The notes below the pieces were generated by a model. That model ran no database searches. It saw nothing but the letters and a program-made list of their open reading frames with translations, and was not told where the DNA came from. A stretch of DNA of 64,000 nt from Sphagnum magellanicum (Eukaryota > Streptophyta > Sphagnopsida > Sphagnales > Sphagnaceae). Shown one piece after another: positions 21,862 to 33,585 of this stretch; position 1 is the first letter of the stretch, and every line of letters starts with the position of its first letter. The stretch spans positions 22,919,666 to 22,983,665 of the forward strand of contig CM038919.1 of NCBI GenBank assembly GCA_021904315.1, in the 5' to 3' direction. Position numbers and translations under genes: made by a program.

Positions 21862-24800
21862 CACTCTCTATCTCCTCCAACTCTCAGTTCCATACACTCT
21901 TGTGATAGATTTTGGAGCTTAGGCCTGACTATTCACATTAATTGTTGGCTGTTCTTCCCTCACGTAGCAGAATCATTGTTAAGGTGTCCATTAGTGTATT
22001 TACTGCAAAAAGATTGTGGCGGTAGAAGGGGTTTGGTCCCTCCATTGCACCCTCTTCTATACTGACCGCACTTTCAAAAATTTCTGCTAATCAATGGTTG
22101 TTTTTTATTGATTCTGTCTGCTGGCTTTGAGCAATTACAACCAGCTGCTGTTTAGGACTTGGGAGGAAATGTTGAGTGGTCAGTGTGCAGACTCTCTTAC
22201 GTTTTGTGCAGGTCCCCTGAAAGGACAGGTAATGGCCATGCTATACAGATCCAAGGAAGAATCTGCCTAATGATTCTGATATACTCCTTTTGAAAGTCTC
22301 CTAGGAAGGGTTTCAAAACCACATAAACAATTGCATCATTTCAGTTTCTAGTGCTTTGGACAAGCACTAAATGCCACATAAGTGACTCTTTACAATAGCT
22401 ACTCATCAGATCTCACTCCTCTATGTCTTTTTCTTTTGTTGCTTTTACTATTTTTGAATTATATTTCTTGTTGTTTGGTTTTGAACTTTCCATATTTCAA
22501 TGGACCTTTAGTGTTCAAGGGCCAAGTCTTTGTTTGTCTTAGGACATTTGAATGTCTTTGTACAAGTGCCTCTCTGCATGGGCTGGCATTGTGATTTTTG
22601 ACCTTCTCTATTTTGGGAGCAGCCTTCCTGGCAAATTGGGGGATAATCTTCAATTTCTCAATGAAGATTGGACATCAATTATCCCTGCCTTCCAAACTGC
22701 TGCTCCACTTTGTTGTAACATCCAAACTGGGGATTTTCTTGTCTAATTTTTGGGTTAGTTAGTAGGTCCTATTCACTAGGAGTTACCTGATTTTTCTGAT
22801 TATAAGGATTACTAGAGTCTGCATTCAATTTGGGGGCATCTGTAAATGCTGTTTGCTTTTTGGAAGGCAGTGGTACATGTGGTGATGGCAGGATGTGATC
22901 AAAGGAGATAACTGGCTAAGGCAACAAGGTAGAATAAAAAAGGTTGTCAAGAAGACTTGGGGTTGCTGAGATCTAGGTTGTGGCTGAAGCATTTTTGGGA
23001 GCAACTGTTGATGATAGAAGGGAGAAATTGTTAGTCTGCATGCAACTGAGAAACTTGGTGTACACATTATATCAATGTTTTGGCTGCTCACAAGTAGAGT
23101 GGTGAGGAAAAGAAATTTTTTGCCATTTTATATTGATTTGTGGTCTGCTAATCAGGTCTTTTTTGGATACAGTTCTTTTCCATGTTTAGTTTGGTTATAT
23201 TATCAGTTTTTAAGATCTGGATGAACAAATTTCTTTATATCAAAATTTCTATAATTTCGTTTTGGGTGGGATTTTTTTTGCGTTTCTCATATGTTCAAGT
23301 TTTGTTCAATATGTAAAACTTTATGATTGTAGTTACAACAAATGGAAGAGAATATTGTTGCTTTACAAACAGACAAATGATGGTTAGCAACATTTCAAAT
23401 CAGTTGGAGATTATTTGCAATGTTGGTTAGGGTAGGTCTCTTGAGCAGACACTTCAACTCATAAGATGTTACTCCTCTGCCTCTGTAGTTGAAAAGGACT
23501 CTGAACAGTTCCCCTCGATGTACCACAACCCTCAGCAGCATGGACAAAAAGTGAGGAAGATAGGGGGAATAGAAGTACATGGGGTCAGTGTTCAGTTATC
23601 AGCCTAAAAAACATTTTCTAATTTCAACATACTTGTGCTACTTCTGCCAGGCTTTTTTACCTCTGAAGTTGAAAGTGGTTATTTAGAGAAGTTTATTTCT
23701 CTGTTCAACTGCTCCTTTGTCTCTGGAGTTAAAATTTACCTTTCTGTCCAACTACTGCTTTTGAGGGAAAAACATCTGTGCTACAAGCATACAATATTTG
23801 TATTGATTATGTAAAACACAGTTGAGTGAATGTTTTATTTGTTTTAGCTGCATTAAAGTAATAAACCAAAATTGTGATGAAGTTAACTGATATTGAATAT
23901 GCCAAGGGAAGTTGAAAGCCTGTAGCCTGAGGTAATAAATAATACACCCAAGAAGTGACATGCAGGGTTAAAGGGGAGGGAGGAAATGGGGACACAGGAC
24001 AAAGAAAGGTCTTGCTGCAATTTGCAAATGATTGGAGCAAGCAATGTATGCATGGAGGATGGCACAGTGCAGTAAGAATACTGTAAGGGTGTTGTATAAG
24101 CAATTGTATCAGTGACAGTAGGGGATTTGAGAAAGGGTACTACCAATAATATCTTGTAGGGAATGAGGAAGAACCTATTCATTAGTGTGCTCTAGGGAAG
24201 ATAGGGAAGAATATGTTTTGCAACAAATGTCAGTTTAGGTGTTTTGCCATTGGTTGCACAATACATCTTCTCCACATTTTTCCTCCATAATCCCTTGAGG
24301 TTCTCTAACAAGTTACAAGGTTCCATTCAGTTGCCTAGACAATGTTATCAATTTTGACCTGTGAATACTTGTAAAACAGGAGTTTAAAACTCCCTGCATA
24401 CAGAGGAATTTGGAACTCTCCTCTTTCCATAGAGCATACCACATATCATTTCTTTTAAACAATGCAAGAGAAAGGGAAGATATCAGCATGGTGTTAAACA
24501 GAGTACAAACTGGTCTGCAGAAGTGATAGGAATTGGAAAGTGAGAGTACTTGTGAGATAGCAGCCTAGTTGCCATCAAAAGTATGGTCTTACCTGTTTTC
24601 GAGTAGCCTAATGGAATGCTCCTCCAGTGCTATGCTCCTGTATCTTTTCAAAAGACCCTTGCAAGTTTGAAATGTTTCAGACATTGTGGACAGGAGTTGA
24701 GTGGGTCTTAGACTTTAGACAGCAGGGAAGTTTTGCTCCAATCACTTCCGGAGGACCATCACTTCCACAGGATCCCTTTTTTAATTTTGAGACAGAGTTT

Positions 24801-25640
24801 CTTCAAGACAAAATTCTTGAATTGGCAAGAACACAAAAACTAAGCAAATACTTTGATCAAGAGAGGGTGAAGCAAACAGCAGAGTAGCTCAAGAGCATTA
24901 GCACCATCATGGTAAGTTCTTTGTCAATACCAGCAAATCCTCTGCTCTGGAAGCAAATAATGGATAGCACCTTGCCTTTCAATGTGTCCATCCCTAATGA
25001 AAGTAACTTTGCAAAAAAGATGTGCATCTATCACAGAAAAATTTACTCCAAAACTTCATCAGTTTGAATGCCAGATGCAAACAGCATACCAAGAGAGTTT
25101 CTCCATCCTTGGAAGTCAACCAGAATAGAATTTTACATAGAAACAGATCATAATTATAATCTGGTTATAGAGATCTGGTAACCAACATAACAGCAACAAG
25201 TCAGCCCGAAAACAGAAGACAAGGAAACCCAACTTCAGAATGTATTAGCTTGAGCAACAAAACTGCAGAGCTATGGAGACAGGTTCAAAATGAAACAGAC
25301 ATTGACCAAAAATCAAGACTTGCATTAAAGATTGTGCCCAAGCACAGACCCTGTTGCAGGTCCATATAATCCATATAATTCTCAGTAGTTCCATTGTCTG
25401 GTCAGAGCTGCAAGTCTCGCCTCATTGCTCTGCCAGCACCCAAAAGCACCTTCCCCTAACTCTGCCATGACTTGAAGGAACCAAAAAGAGAAAACACTTC
25501 TGATTTGCAATTGTAGCTACAAGATGAGCAAATTGCACTGACTCCTTGAAATGAGTTCAAAGATGCACAAAACAATGGAGACAAAATGCATAGCTTCCCC
25601 TGCCATCCTTAAGCCTGGCATTGGCACTTGAAGCTTTTGA
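21862..25640. other. 3' flank and intergenic, no recognised gene
   Basis: Directly downstream of the RIN4-like stop comes ordinary 3' UTR-like sequence. Beyond about 22.3 kb there are scattered open frames of 60-110 codons on both strands without motifs. The best is 24627-24887 (+), 86 codons, containing FNFETEFLQDKILELARTQK and a hydrophilic end; it has no recognised family and no clear neighbours. Confidence 0.4.
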
Positions 25641-25683
25641 ATTGAGTGCTAGGTTTGGCATAACCCAATAGGTAATGGCTGTG

Positions 25684-25809
25684 AAACAGATACTGCATTG
25701 GGATGTCGATGGCATGAAGCAAGCCTATGTGGAAGATCTCTCAGAGAAACAGGTACTGCATCAGGATGTGGATGGCAAGAATCGAGCATATGTGGAAAAT
25801 CTAACAGAG
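25684..25809 (+). repeat. 63-bp tandem duplication
   Basis: Two adjacent copies of a 63-bp unit (GAAACAG(A/G)TACTGCAT ... CTATGTGGAAGATCTCTCAGA and its variant) with roughly ten mismatches. Since 63 is divisible by three, the + frame stays open through both (VKQILHWDVDGM..., VLHQDVDGKN...). A coding origin is possible but unsupported by flanking signals. Confidence 0.75.
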
Positions 25810-25827
25810 GTTGAAGGTTCATAGAGC

Positions 25828-25946
25828 GCAAGATGTAATCCAGTTGCTAATTCGAGGACTAGCAAACCAAAAAGTGACTACTCTCCTGTTCAGTTGTCAC
25901 TTTCTTATTTGCTGATCCTCGAATCAGCAACTGGATTACATCTTGC
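25828..25946. other. strong 119-nt inverted repeat (miRNA-precursor-like hairpin)
   Basis: The left arm starts at 25828 with GCAAGATGTAATCCAGTTGC and the right arm ends at 25946 with GCAACTGGATTACATCTTGC. About 50 bp per arm pair with only a handful of mismatches (for example CTAATTCGAGGACTAGC against GCTGATCCTCGAATCAGC), around a loop of some 17 bases. No target-site duplication was obvious and no coding frame explains it. It could be a plant miRNA precursor, a small MITE, or a hairpin formed by a local inverted duplication. Confidence 0.6.
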
Positions 25947-26317
25947 ACAACCCCAAAAAAGAACTCACTCACACACCGTGCCACTCCTGTCGCAAGACTC
26001 AAAGATGTCACGTAATTTCCGAAGAAGCACAGATTGCCAATACAGCCACCTGACAATTGTTGTACGCATCGAGTAACACAAGCAGATTAGTTTGATGCAT
26101 ATCAGAACCTTGCCAACCCCCTCACAGTCCTACCCATCAATAGCTGCTCGCATGCCTCACGAAGACTTCAAAGCCAGATGGTTCCTAGAACAAAAACTCA
26201 AAAACCTCGCACACTTCACTCCATCTACAGTCGAGATTTCTTCTGCCTTCGCAATTTCCGTAGCATCTCCCTAAAAACCATCGCATCCCTCGCAGTAGAC
26301 GTCTGTTTCGCCATGCA

Positions 26318-26610
26318 GACAACCACATAAATGCAAAAAAGACAAACAACTTTGCTTCGCATCACCTCCACCCAGCAATCGCGGAAAATTCAATCCATCC
26401 CTTTCTCACAACTCAGAAACTTATCTACTCAGTCTCCATTAAAAAGAAAAGCCAAACCTCGACTTCACCTTGCAGACAACCGCATAAATGCTAAAAAAAC
26501 AAACAACTTTGCTTCGCTTCACCTCCACGGAGCCATCGCGGATAAACAGAACCCATCCCTTTCTCATAACTCAGAAACTTATCTGCTCAGTCTCCATAAA
26601 AAGAAAAGAC
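26318..26610 (+). repeat. two-copy tandem duplication, ~150 bp
   Basis: Two adjacent units. Shared blocks include ACAACTTTGCTTCGC, CACCTCCAC, ATCCCTTTCTCA, AACTCAGAAACTTATCT, CTCAGTCTCCAT and GCAGACAACC. Open + frames in the two units are similar for that reason and do not indicate a gene. Confidence 0.75.
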
Positions 26611-29540
26611 TCATTTTTACCTCTGAAACCCACGGAGAACTTCCACACAAGCACCAGCAACAATAATGTCGCAAAGAGCTTCCAGAATCTAAGCCGAACA
26701 CTTCGTCGAACTTTCATAAACACAAAAAAACAGAACTACCAACTTTCTGCAGATTGCAAACAACCAAAATTATAGCACTCTGCAACGTTGCAGCTTCAGT
26801 TCGCAACTGATCAATTCTCCTCACTGGGTCTCCAAAGCCGCCATTCTTCATCAGCAAAAAGACAAGTCAGCTTCAGCGACCTTCAGTCCCCACCTCAGCC
26901 TTCTTTCTCAAACGTCCTTTGCACTTTCTGCAACCAAAATCTTCAATCTCCAAATTCTTCACCACAGTGTCCGATTATGTGCCTCAACATACTTGCCGGT
27001 CACAATAGAACACAACAGAGATATAAAATAGTAGCTCCACCCATACTAGGTATTTGGGCCTCCAAGAGAAAATCTCATATCCAAGATGGCTGGCGTACCG
27101 TTTCCCATGCCCACCTTACACCCCAAGGCCAATAATCTTTCCTGTCCCCAAGCCATTTTCCTAACCCAGACTGGAAAGTTTTTACTGTTCTTCCAAAAGT
27201 TGTTGTGCAATGCACCATTATTGCGAAGGTACACATACCCTGCCTGGCATGGTATATTATTTTCTTACACTTCCACAGTGGAAGTATGAAAAAATATCAA
27301 TTGCACTTGCACAAGCTTGTGTAAATAGTTTTGACAGGGTAAGTATATACATCACATACCCTTAGTGAATACACCTAATTACAACTTACATTAATTAATT
27401 GTGTGTGTATCCCAAAACTCAATTTCTTTTTTAATCAGCCACTTTGGTCGACCCCTCACAAAAAATTCTAATACTATCACTGCTGATATATATATCATAT
27501 ATAAGAGCATGTCCAGTGGTGCTCAGTATGTGTGACCTTGCAAAGATATTTTTCACATCCAAGTTTAGTTATTTACTTTTTTGCAACCCCTTCCATAAAA
27601 GTGAAACTGGGATAGAAAATAGGTGAGGGACTAGTAATAGCAAACCACCTGGACCAATCATTATGATGGGCCGATCAGAAACACTTAGCAGCAGTGAGAT
27701 CATTTTATTACACACTTGCACACCGTTGGTGCAGCTTTTAGGGTTGGTCCTTCACTACAAACTGTGCCATTATGCTGAGCCAAGACTATTTTCCTGACCC
27801 AAACCAGCGTATTTTGATTTTTCTTCATCTAATGGTACTGGCAGGGTCACATACGGAGCACAGCTGGAGATGCTCTAAGCTCACACTTTTGAGCAAAGGA
27901 TATGGAACAAACTATGGGAGAATATTTTGGGTGCACGTTTTTTAAGGCCTATCTGGGGGCATGTTGCCATCACCTTATTGTTTGAGTTTAATTTTCATTC
28001 TTAACTTTATTCATCAGGAATTTTGGCCCATGCTTTGATATGAGCTTGGGTATCTAGTGTGATTCATATTAATCCTAAAGGTTGTTTAGATTTGTTGTTT
28101 GGGGGGGGCATCCAAGGTTAGGCAAGGTTACACTTACCCAAATGCGGATGAAAAATTTACACATACATGGAGCGAATGTCTAAAACAATATACATGCCCA
28201 ACACTGCAATGCACCAATGGAGGTGCTGTAAGCACTAAAATAGTGTAGAGTAGTTGTCAACAAGCAAGGCATTACCAAAATCAGCACTCACTCAAGGTGG
28301 AGCCAATGGGGACTTATTTTGGTCTGAATGCCCTGCTCCTCAGCTGTCACCTGACATAAAGCACCAACAGAAAATTATTTTAAAAGGAAATTCCTGTGAT
28401 ATCATACAGTTATCCTTGGGGAAAAAATTAAAGAAGCAGAGCAAAAAAATTGTTTTTCAAAATGCCCCATGCTTTGCCAATGAGAAATTTGACTGGATAA
28501 GCTGCCCTCCAGATACACTAAAACTTTTCTGCCAGTCCTTTGCAAGATATAATAACACAACAAAACACAAGATGATGAGGCAAATCCTTTGATAGCTTGT
28601 TGTGGGTGTTAAGGGTTGTCAAAGGCAATTGAGGAGAAGGGTTGGTCAATGCCCATCTACAACATGAAGGTGCAAAAAGAAGGGGTCTAGTTGCTTGGTA
28701 GCATGTAGGTTAAACATACTGCTTGTCCAATGAACCATTGTTGGTTGATTCATGATTTCTTTGAAGAACTATCAGGTCTGGGTCTAAGTCTTTAATAAAA
28801 TGGAAGACTTTTTGGTTTCAAGTTAAAGAAATATTCTTTTTTAAAAACCCGTCAGTTTTAAGATTGGGTCAAATGTTTTTGACCAATGGTTTTCAGTTCA
28901 ATGGGTCAAACTTTTATAAGAACCTGCAATTTGAAGTTCAACATGGCATTGATTTCAACTTAAATGTCAAGACAATTCCAGGGTTGGGTTCAAGGCCAGT
29001 TGTATGAAATGATATTAACATCAAATACTTAAGATCTACTTGTCAAGTGCAAACATATTTAGACTAATTTAGTGCTTGTTCATTGGTTGGTAACTTGTCC
29101 AAGATAAATGTATTCAGTTGTGGCCAAACCTTGATTTGAGGCTAAAGATTTTAGCCACATTTTGGAACAATAAGGGATGAATTACAGCAACCAAAGTTGA
29201 AACAATACAATTTTGCACTCTGAGAGAACTGTAACTTCAAAATGAAATGAAGTCTTGAAGAAACTCTCTAGTCGAGGGCAAGTCTTATAACAAGTCTTGC
29301 CCCATGTAGACTCATAAGGTCTGGTTCTTAGACTTGGACCCAAACTGGACCAAAAACCAAAATTGACTAGCATTACAATGAACCTAAACGTACTTAGACC
29401 AAGAGGCATATGAGGGGAAGGTTCTTATGACTACTTATAACTGTAAGATCTCTCCTACTCTAAAAAGAGTAGGCAAAATATCCTTCCTTTCCCTAGTAGG
29501 GATATTTGCAGACATAAGGTTCCCTCCAAATACACTAGGG
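26611..29540. other. intergenic, no recognised gene
   Basis: Scattered open frames up to about 115 codons (26788-27135, 28254-28592 on +) lack motifs and exon context. Near 29440-29560 lies one copy of a dispersed repeat fragment that also occurs at 11090-11220 and 39120-39230 (CCCTCCAAATACACT followed by AATTTCT). Confidence 0.4.
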
Positions 29541-29689
29541 CAATTTCTAAGGCGCTCTAAGTTGGGACTTCCAATTCTGATTCCAAATGCTAAATCTTAC
29601 AAATTCCAACAACCCAAAAGTTCCTGGAGTGCTTCTATTGTAATGTATGAGCGTCAACCCAACATAATCTGTAAGCTCTTGAAAGTCCC

Positions 29690-30735
29690 CTGGAATGTCT
29701 TTTGAGAGGTCAATGTCAGTGATGACAGCCTCCAAGCTATACAGTATAACAATGTCTTGTGCTACAATAGCTACAATTGTTCCTACCCCAATTGCCATAC
29801 CCATGTCTGCTACAGCAAGAGTAGGAGACTTGTTGATACCATCACCAACAATCACTGTTGATATTCCCATTGTTGGTAAGCCACTAACCATCATTACAAT
29901 TTTTCATTCACTGCATATTCCATATCTCCTTTGACCTCCAACAGAGAACGATATGATACCATTATACACTTGCAATTGAATGCCACCTCCTACAAGCTCA
30001 TATCATATCCTGCTAGCAGCAACAACTGCTTCATAGAAAACCAGGAGCAACCATGTTCTTGTATAGCTTTGTCTTGACAACAATAGATATAACAATAATG
30101 TGAGATCTTGTCTTATCAACACCATTGTTTTCACCTGGCTCCCACATGGTGTTAGTGCTTTTGATTGAAGCATGTGCCTCTCTCTACACATGAGTGATGA
30201 GCACAATGTGTGCAAATAGGAATTATGAATCTCTTTGATTGCCATAAGACAATCAATGCAAGAGACAAAGAACTGATCAACCTCAAGACACAGAAAGAGA
30301 GGTACCTCATGGGATCTAATCATTCCAGAGCCCAACCACACTTTATGAGAACACCTTAAGATGCTCTTTTATCAGCGGCCACCATGACAGCAGTCAATGT
30401 GACAAGGCTTATTAGTGCACAGGGGCAAGCAATCAAAAAGCATTGATATGACAAACTACAGCAAGAGCTCATCTATTGAATGAAGGAATCCACTAGTTTA
30501 CATATGAGGCAGCTTTCCCTCCAACATACCATTCCGTCAATGTAATGGCCACCATCACCATTAGCAACACCATCTCCCATGCAATTTCCCTGGTTGGCTT
30601 TTTGTTTTAGACATTGAACAAAGCATGTACCTAGCTTGCCTTGTGTAGAACTGATTGATGGTCATTTGAACTGAGTCCCCTTGTTTTGGAATGGTGCTGG
30701 CCTCAAACCCAGCCTCTTCAATCAATAAAGAAATG
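29690..30735 (-). pseudogene. copper-type P1B ATPase (HMA) pseudogene
   Basis: Landmarks occur in family order on the minus strand but in broken frames. Near 30700-30730 is LLIEEAGFEAS, matching the end of an N-terminal metal-binding HMA domain. Near 30111-30119 is DKT from the DKTGTLT phosphorylation motif, with the rest of the motif lost, followed by VVKTKLYKNMVAP as in plant HMA5/RAN1-type pumps. At about 29690-29870 is GDGINKSPTLAVADMGMAIG, the ATP-binding hinge (GDGIND normally; here D is K), then DIVILYSLEAVITDIDLSK. The membrane helices with CPC and most of the actuator domain are missing between the first two landmarks, so there is an internal deletion as well as frameshifts. It cannot encode a pump. 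Whether it is a decayed full gene or a partial copy is not decided. Confidence 0.7.
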
Positions 30736-30860
30736 CAACAACTTGAAAGTAGATAGACTTGAAAGAGGTAGCTTATTAAATATAATGTTATTATAGACAA
30801 GATGGCCATGAAAATGCACATGTTAATTTGCCTTTCCATATCCATGTAGGGGGTAGGCAA

Positions 30861-32048
30861 AAGGAGTGAGTTAGTTAGACTTTGAAGAGTTAGTTATTTT
30901 TACATAGATAACATGGATAAGAAAAGGAACATGTAAATTTGCATTTTCATATAGATGTTGGGTAGGGAAAAGTAATGAGGTAGGTAGGCTTGGAAGAGGT
31001 ATGTTTGGACAGTATGGACAAATGTATATCAAAAAAATTATTATGCAGATTATTTTTTGGTAAAAATGATTTTCCCATGAAGATGGGATAGGATTAGATT
31101 ACTGACAGTGTTTGATTTGAATTGAATGGGTTAAGTTCATAGAATGCCTAAACTCGAGGATTTTACAAAGAGATTCTTAAACTAATGCACTGTTGCCATC
31201 CACCAAGATTACAGACTAGAGCTTTTGATGTAAAGATTTACATGCCTGTATTCACACCCATCAGACACCAATCCAGTATGGGTCAAAAAAGGGTTTCAGT
31301 TGTTCTATCTGAAGCAGTTGCTCATTTCTTTTTATGTACTGTGAATGGTGATATGTTTCCTACTTGCAAATGTGTGTCCTACAGATTCCAGGACATTGCA
31401 AGTGTTGGATATTTCCTGTTCTATGAATGAGTCTTGATTCAGTTGAGTTCGTTGGTTCCTTGCCCTTCTCATGGTTCTAATGCAATTTAGTAGGTAAATC
31501 CTTCCATCAATGACATGTGAATTTCCTTCTGCATTGCCAAGATAACTGCAATTTGACTTTTAAGACAAAGTTATTGCTGGAAATTTTTCCTTCATGATTG
31601 CAATATATCCTACATAATGCCATGTTTCATATACCAGCAAGCAATCAATAAAGTAAGGCAACCTTCACTGGGCAGGTCATTTGGAGATGCTATTCATTCT
31701 CTACAAATTCTGTTAAATGATGTACACCACACAATGAGGGTCTGCCAAGATTACATATCTCTACACCCACCCACCCACCTGCCATTTCTGTATTCAAATG
31801 CTGCTGAACACACAACATCATTCATCATTCACAGAAGATGCTGAGACTTGTATCATACAAAAGTTGTGGTCCCAATGGTGACCTCTCAAAAACGTCATCT
31901 GACAAGTAGAGTTCTTGACAAGTCTTGAGAGATGTTGGTCAAGACCAAGCTTTGTATGCATGCAAAAGGCAGTGCACTCATTGCAAATATTTTGCTTGCA
32001 CATACAGAACTATAAACCAGCTGTTTTTAGGCATGAAGGAAGAGGTAC
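30861..32048. other. intergenic, 3' side of the enoyl-CoA hydratase gene
   Basis: No recognised gene. Short + frames (31185-31430, 31617-31844) have no motifs. The 3' UTR and poly(A) region of the minus-strand enoyl-CoA hydratase must lie at the right end of this interval, but no unique signal was chosen. Confidence 0.4.
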
Positions 32049-33553
32049 CTATTTGTGCTTAAAATCTGGCTTCCGTTTCTCAATAAAAGCCTGCATGCCT
32101 TCTTTCTGGTCCTCAAGAGCAAATGTGGCATAGAACAGGGATTGTTCTTTCTTGATACCCTCTTGTAGACCAATTTCATACGCTGCATTCACACATTCCT
32201 TCGCAAGTGCAACAACTGGTTTTGATTGCTGTGCAATTTGCTTGCCCACCGAAATTGCCTCAGCCAACAATGCATCATTTGATCCAGGAACCTGAGCACA
32301 AAACCCAAATATGTTCTTGATTTAATGATATCCACATGACAGAGAATCAGTTGGAGCATAGAGAAAACAATCATCAGCATGCTGGCATGCATACTCATGA
32401 CAGGGAAACTTACCACACGACTGACTAGTCCTTTTTGTGCTGCTTCTTCAGCATCCATGAAGTGTTTCCCTGTGAGGATCATCTCCATTGCTCGTGACTT
32501 TCCCACTTCTCGGATGAGCCGTTGTGTACCTCCAATGCCTGGGATTGTCCCCAAGTTTAACTCTGGCTGTCCAAACATAGCTTTCTCTCCGGCAAGCACA
32601 ATGTCACACAGCATGGCTAATTCACAGCCCCCTCCCAGTGCATACCTGAAATCCTTCCCTTTCCCCCCACCTTTTCTGTTATTATACTGTCATGAACCAC
32701 CATACATAATTGAATCTGTACATATGCATTCCAAAAGAAAGATCGAGCTGCAACTGCAACAAACAACAAACTGGTGGATCATAAGAGAGAAGCTGACAGC
32801 AACTTGATGTTTTTGTGAAGAATCAAGGGATCACCCATTCACAGCAGCAATGATGGGCTTGCGGATGGCAGATACAGAATTCCAATGAAACACAAATCGT
32901 GATGCGTATGCATCCACAAATTGCTTGTCCTTCATTTCCTTTATGTCAGCTCCTGCTGCAAATGCCTTGTCTTTCCCTGTTATTACTATTGCCCCTACCT
33001 GCCACCAGCACCATATCTCTCCACCATCATATACTAGGACTAGCAATGGAAAAGCAGGCTTCTGAACATCACCAACACTCATCAGATGTGATTGAACCTA
33101 CAGTGGGATGGTCACAACACAATAGCAGTCTGCTAAAAGAGGAGAAAAAGAGGCAAATACCTGTGGGTCTGCATCATATGTTTGTAGAGCATCCAGCACC
33201 TCTTTCATTAGAGCCTCAGAGAGTGCATTGAGAGCTTTAGGTCTATCAAGAGTGATCAACCCAATAGCTCCCCCTTCCAGAAGCTCAGCTTGAATGCAAG
33301 TGTACTCCTTTCCTTTCAGAATTCTTCCTTGCGTTGTGCCCTCTACAGTTCCCATCTCCTGGTTCAGGCATTGACAAGTATGAATTGAATGAGCTAACTC
33401 CTGCCTCTTGGCTGCCAAGTCTCTGGCAACTGAATGATGGTGAAAAGCTGAACATTGGTGCTGAGAGAAAATCAGTGGAGTGGCCCTCTGCCATGGAATG
33501 CTTCTGCGACATTGAGAACTTAATTGTTGACCAAGGGAGGTGCCTGTGAACAT
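32049..33553 (-). CDS. enoyl-CoA hydratase, probably mitochondrial (ECHS1-like)
   Basis: Four exons on the minus strand: 33161-33553, 32835-32998, 32414-32645 and 32049-32291; all GT-AG, phases consistent, 343 aa. It hydrates 2-enoyl-CoA to 3-hydroxyacyl-CoA in fatty-acid and branched-chain amino-acid breakdown. Residues 1 to about 70 are Arg/Ser/His rich with almost no acidic residues, a typical mitochondrial presequence. The crotonase fold starts near [14 protein letters not shown]. The oxyanion-hole loop is [12 protein letters not shown] (142-153). The two catalytic glutamates are Glu194 (GGGCELA) and Glu214 ([13 protein letters not shown]), twenty residues apart as in rat enzyme (144/164). 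The C-terminus [12 protein letters not shown] fits the family. No defects were seen. Introns are short (162, 189 and 122 nt). A dual mitochondrial/plastid location cannot be excluded. Confidence 0.92.
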
Positions 33554-33585
33554 AGTACTACCTTCAAATCGCCGTTGTGCTGCAT
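33520..33585 (-). promoter_or_regulatory. short uORF overlapping the enoyl-CoA hydratase start
   Basis: An ATG at 33583-33585 opens a 21-codon frame ([20 protein letters not shown]...) that ends in TAA at 33520, inside and out of frame with the main coding start at 33553. If the transcript includes it, it would lower initiation at the main ATG. Transcript start is unknown. Confidence 0.35.
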
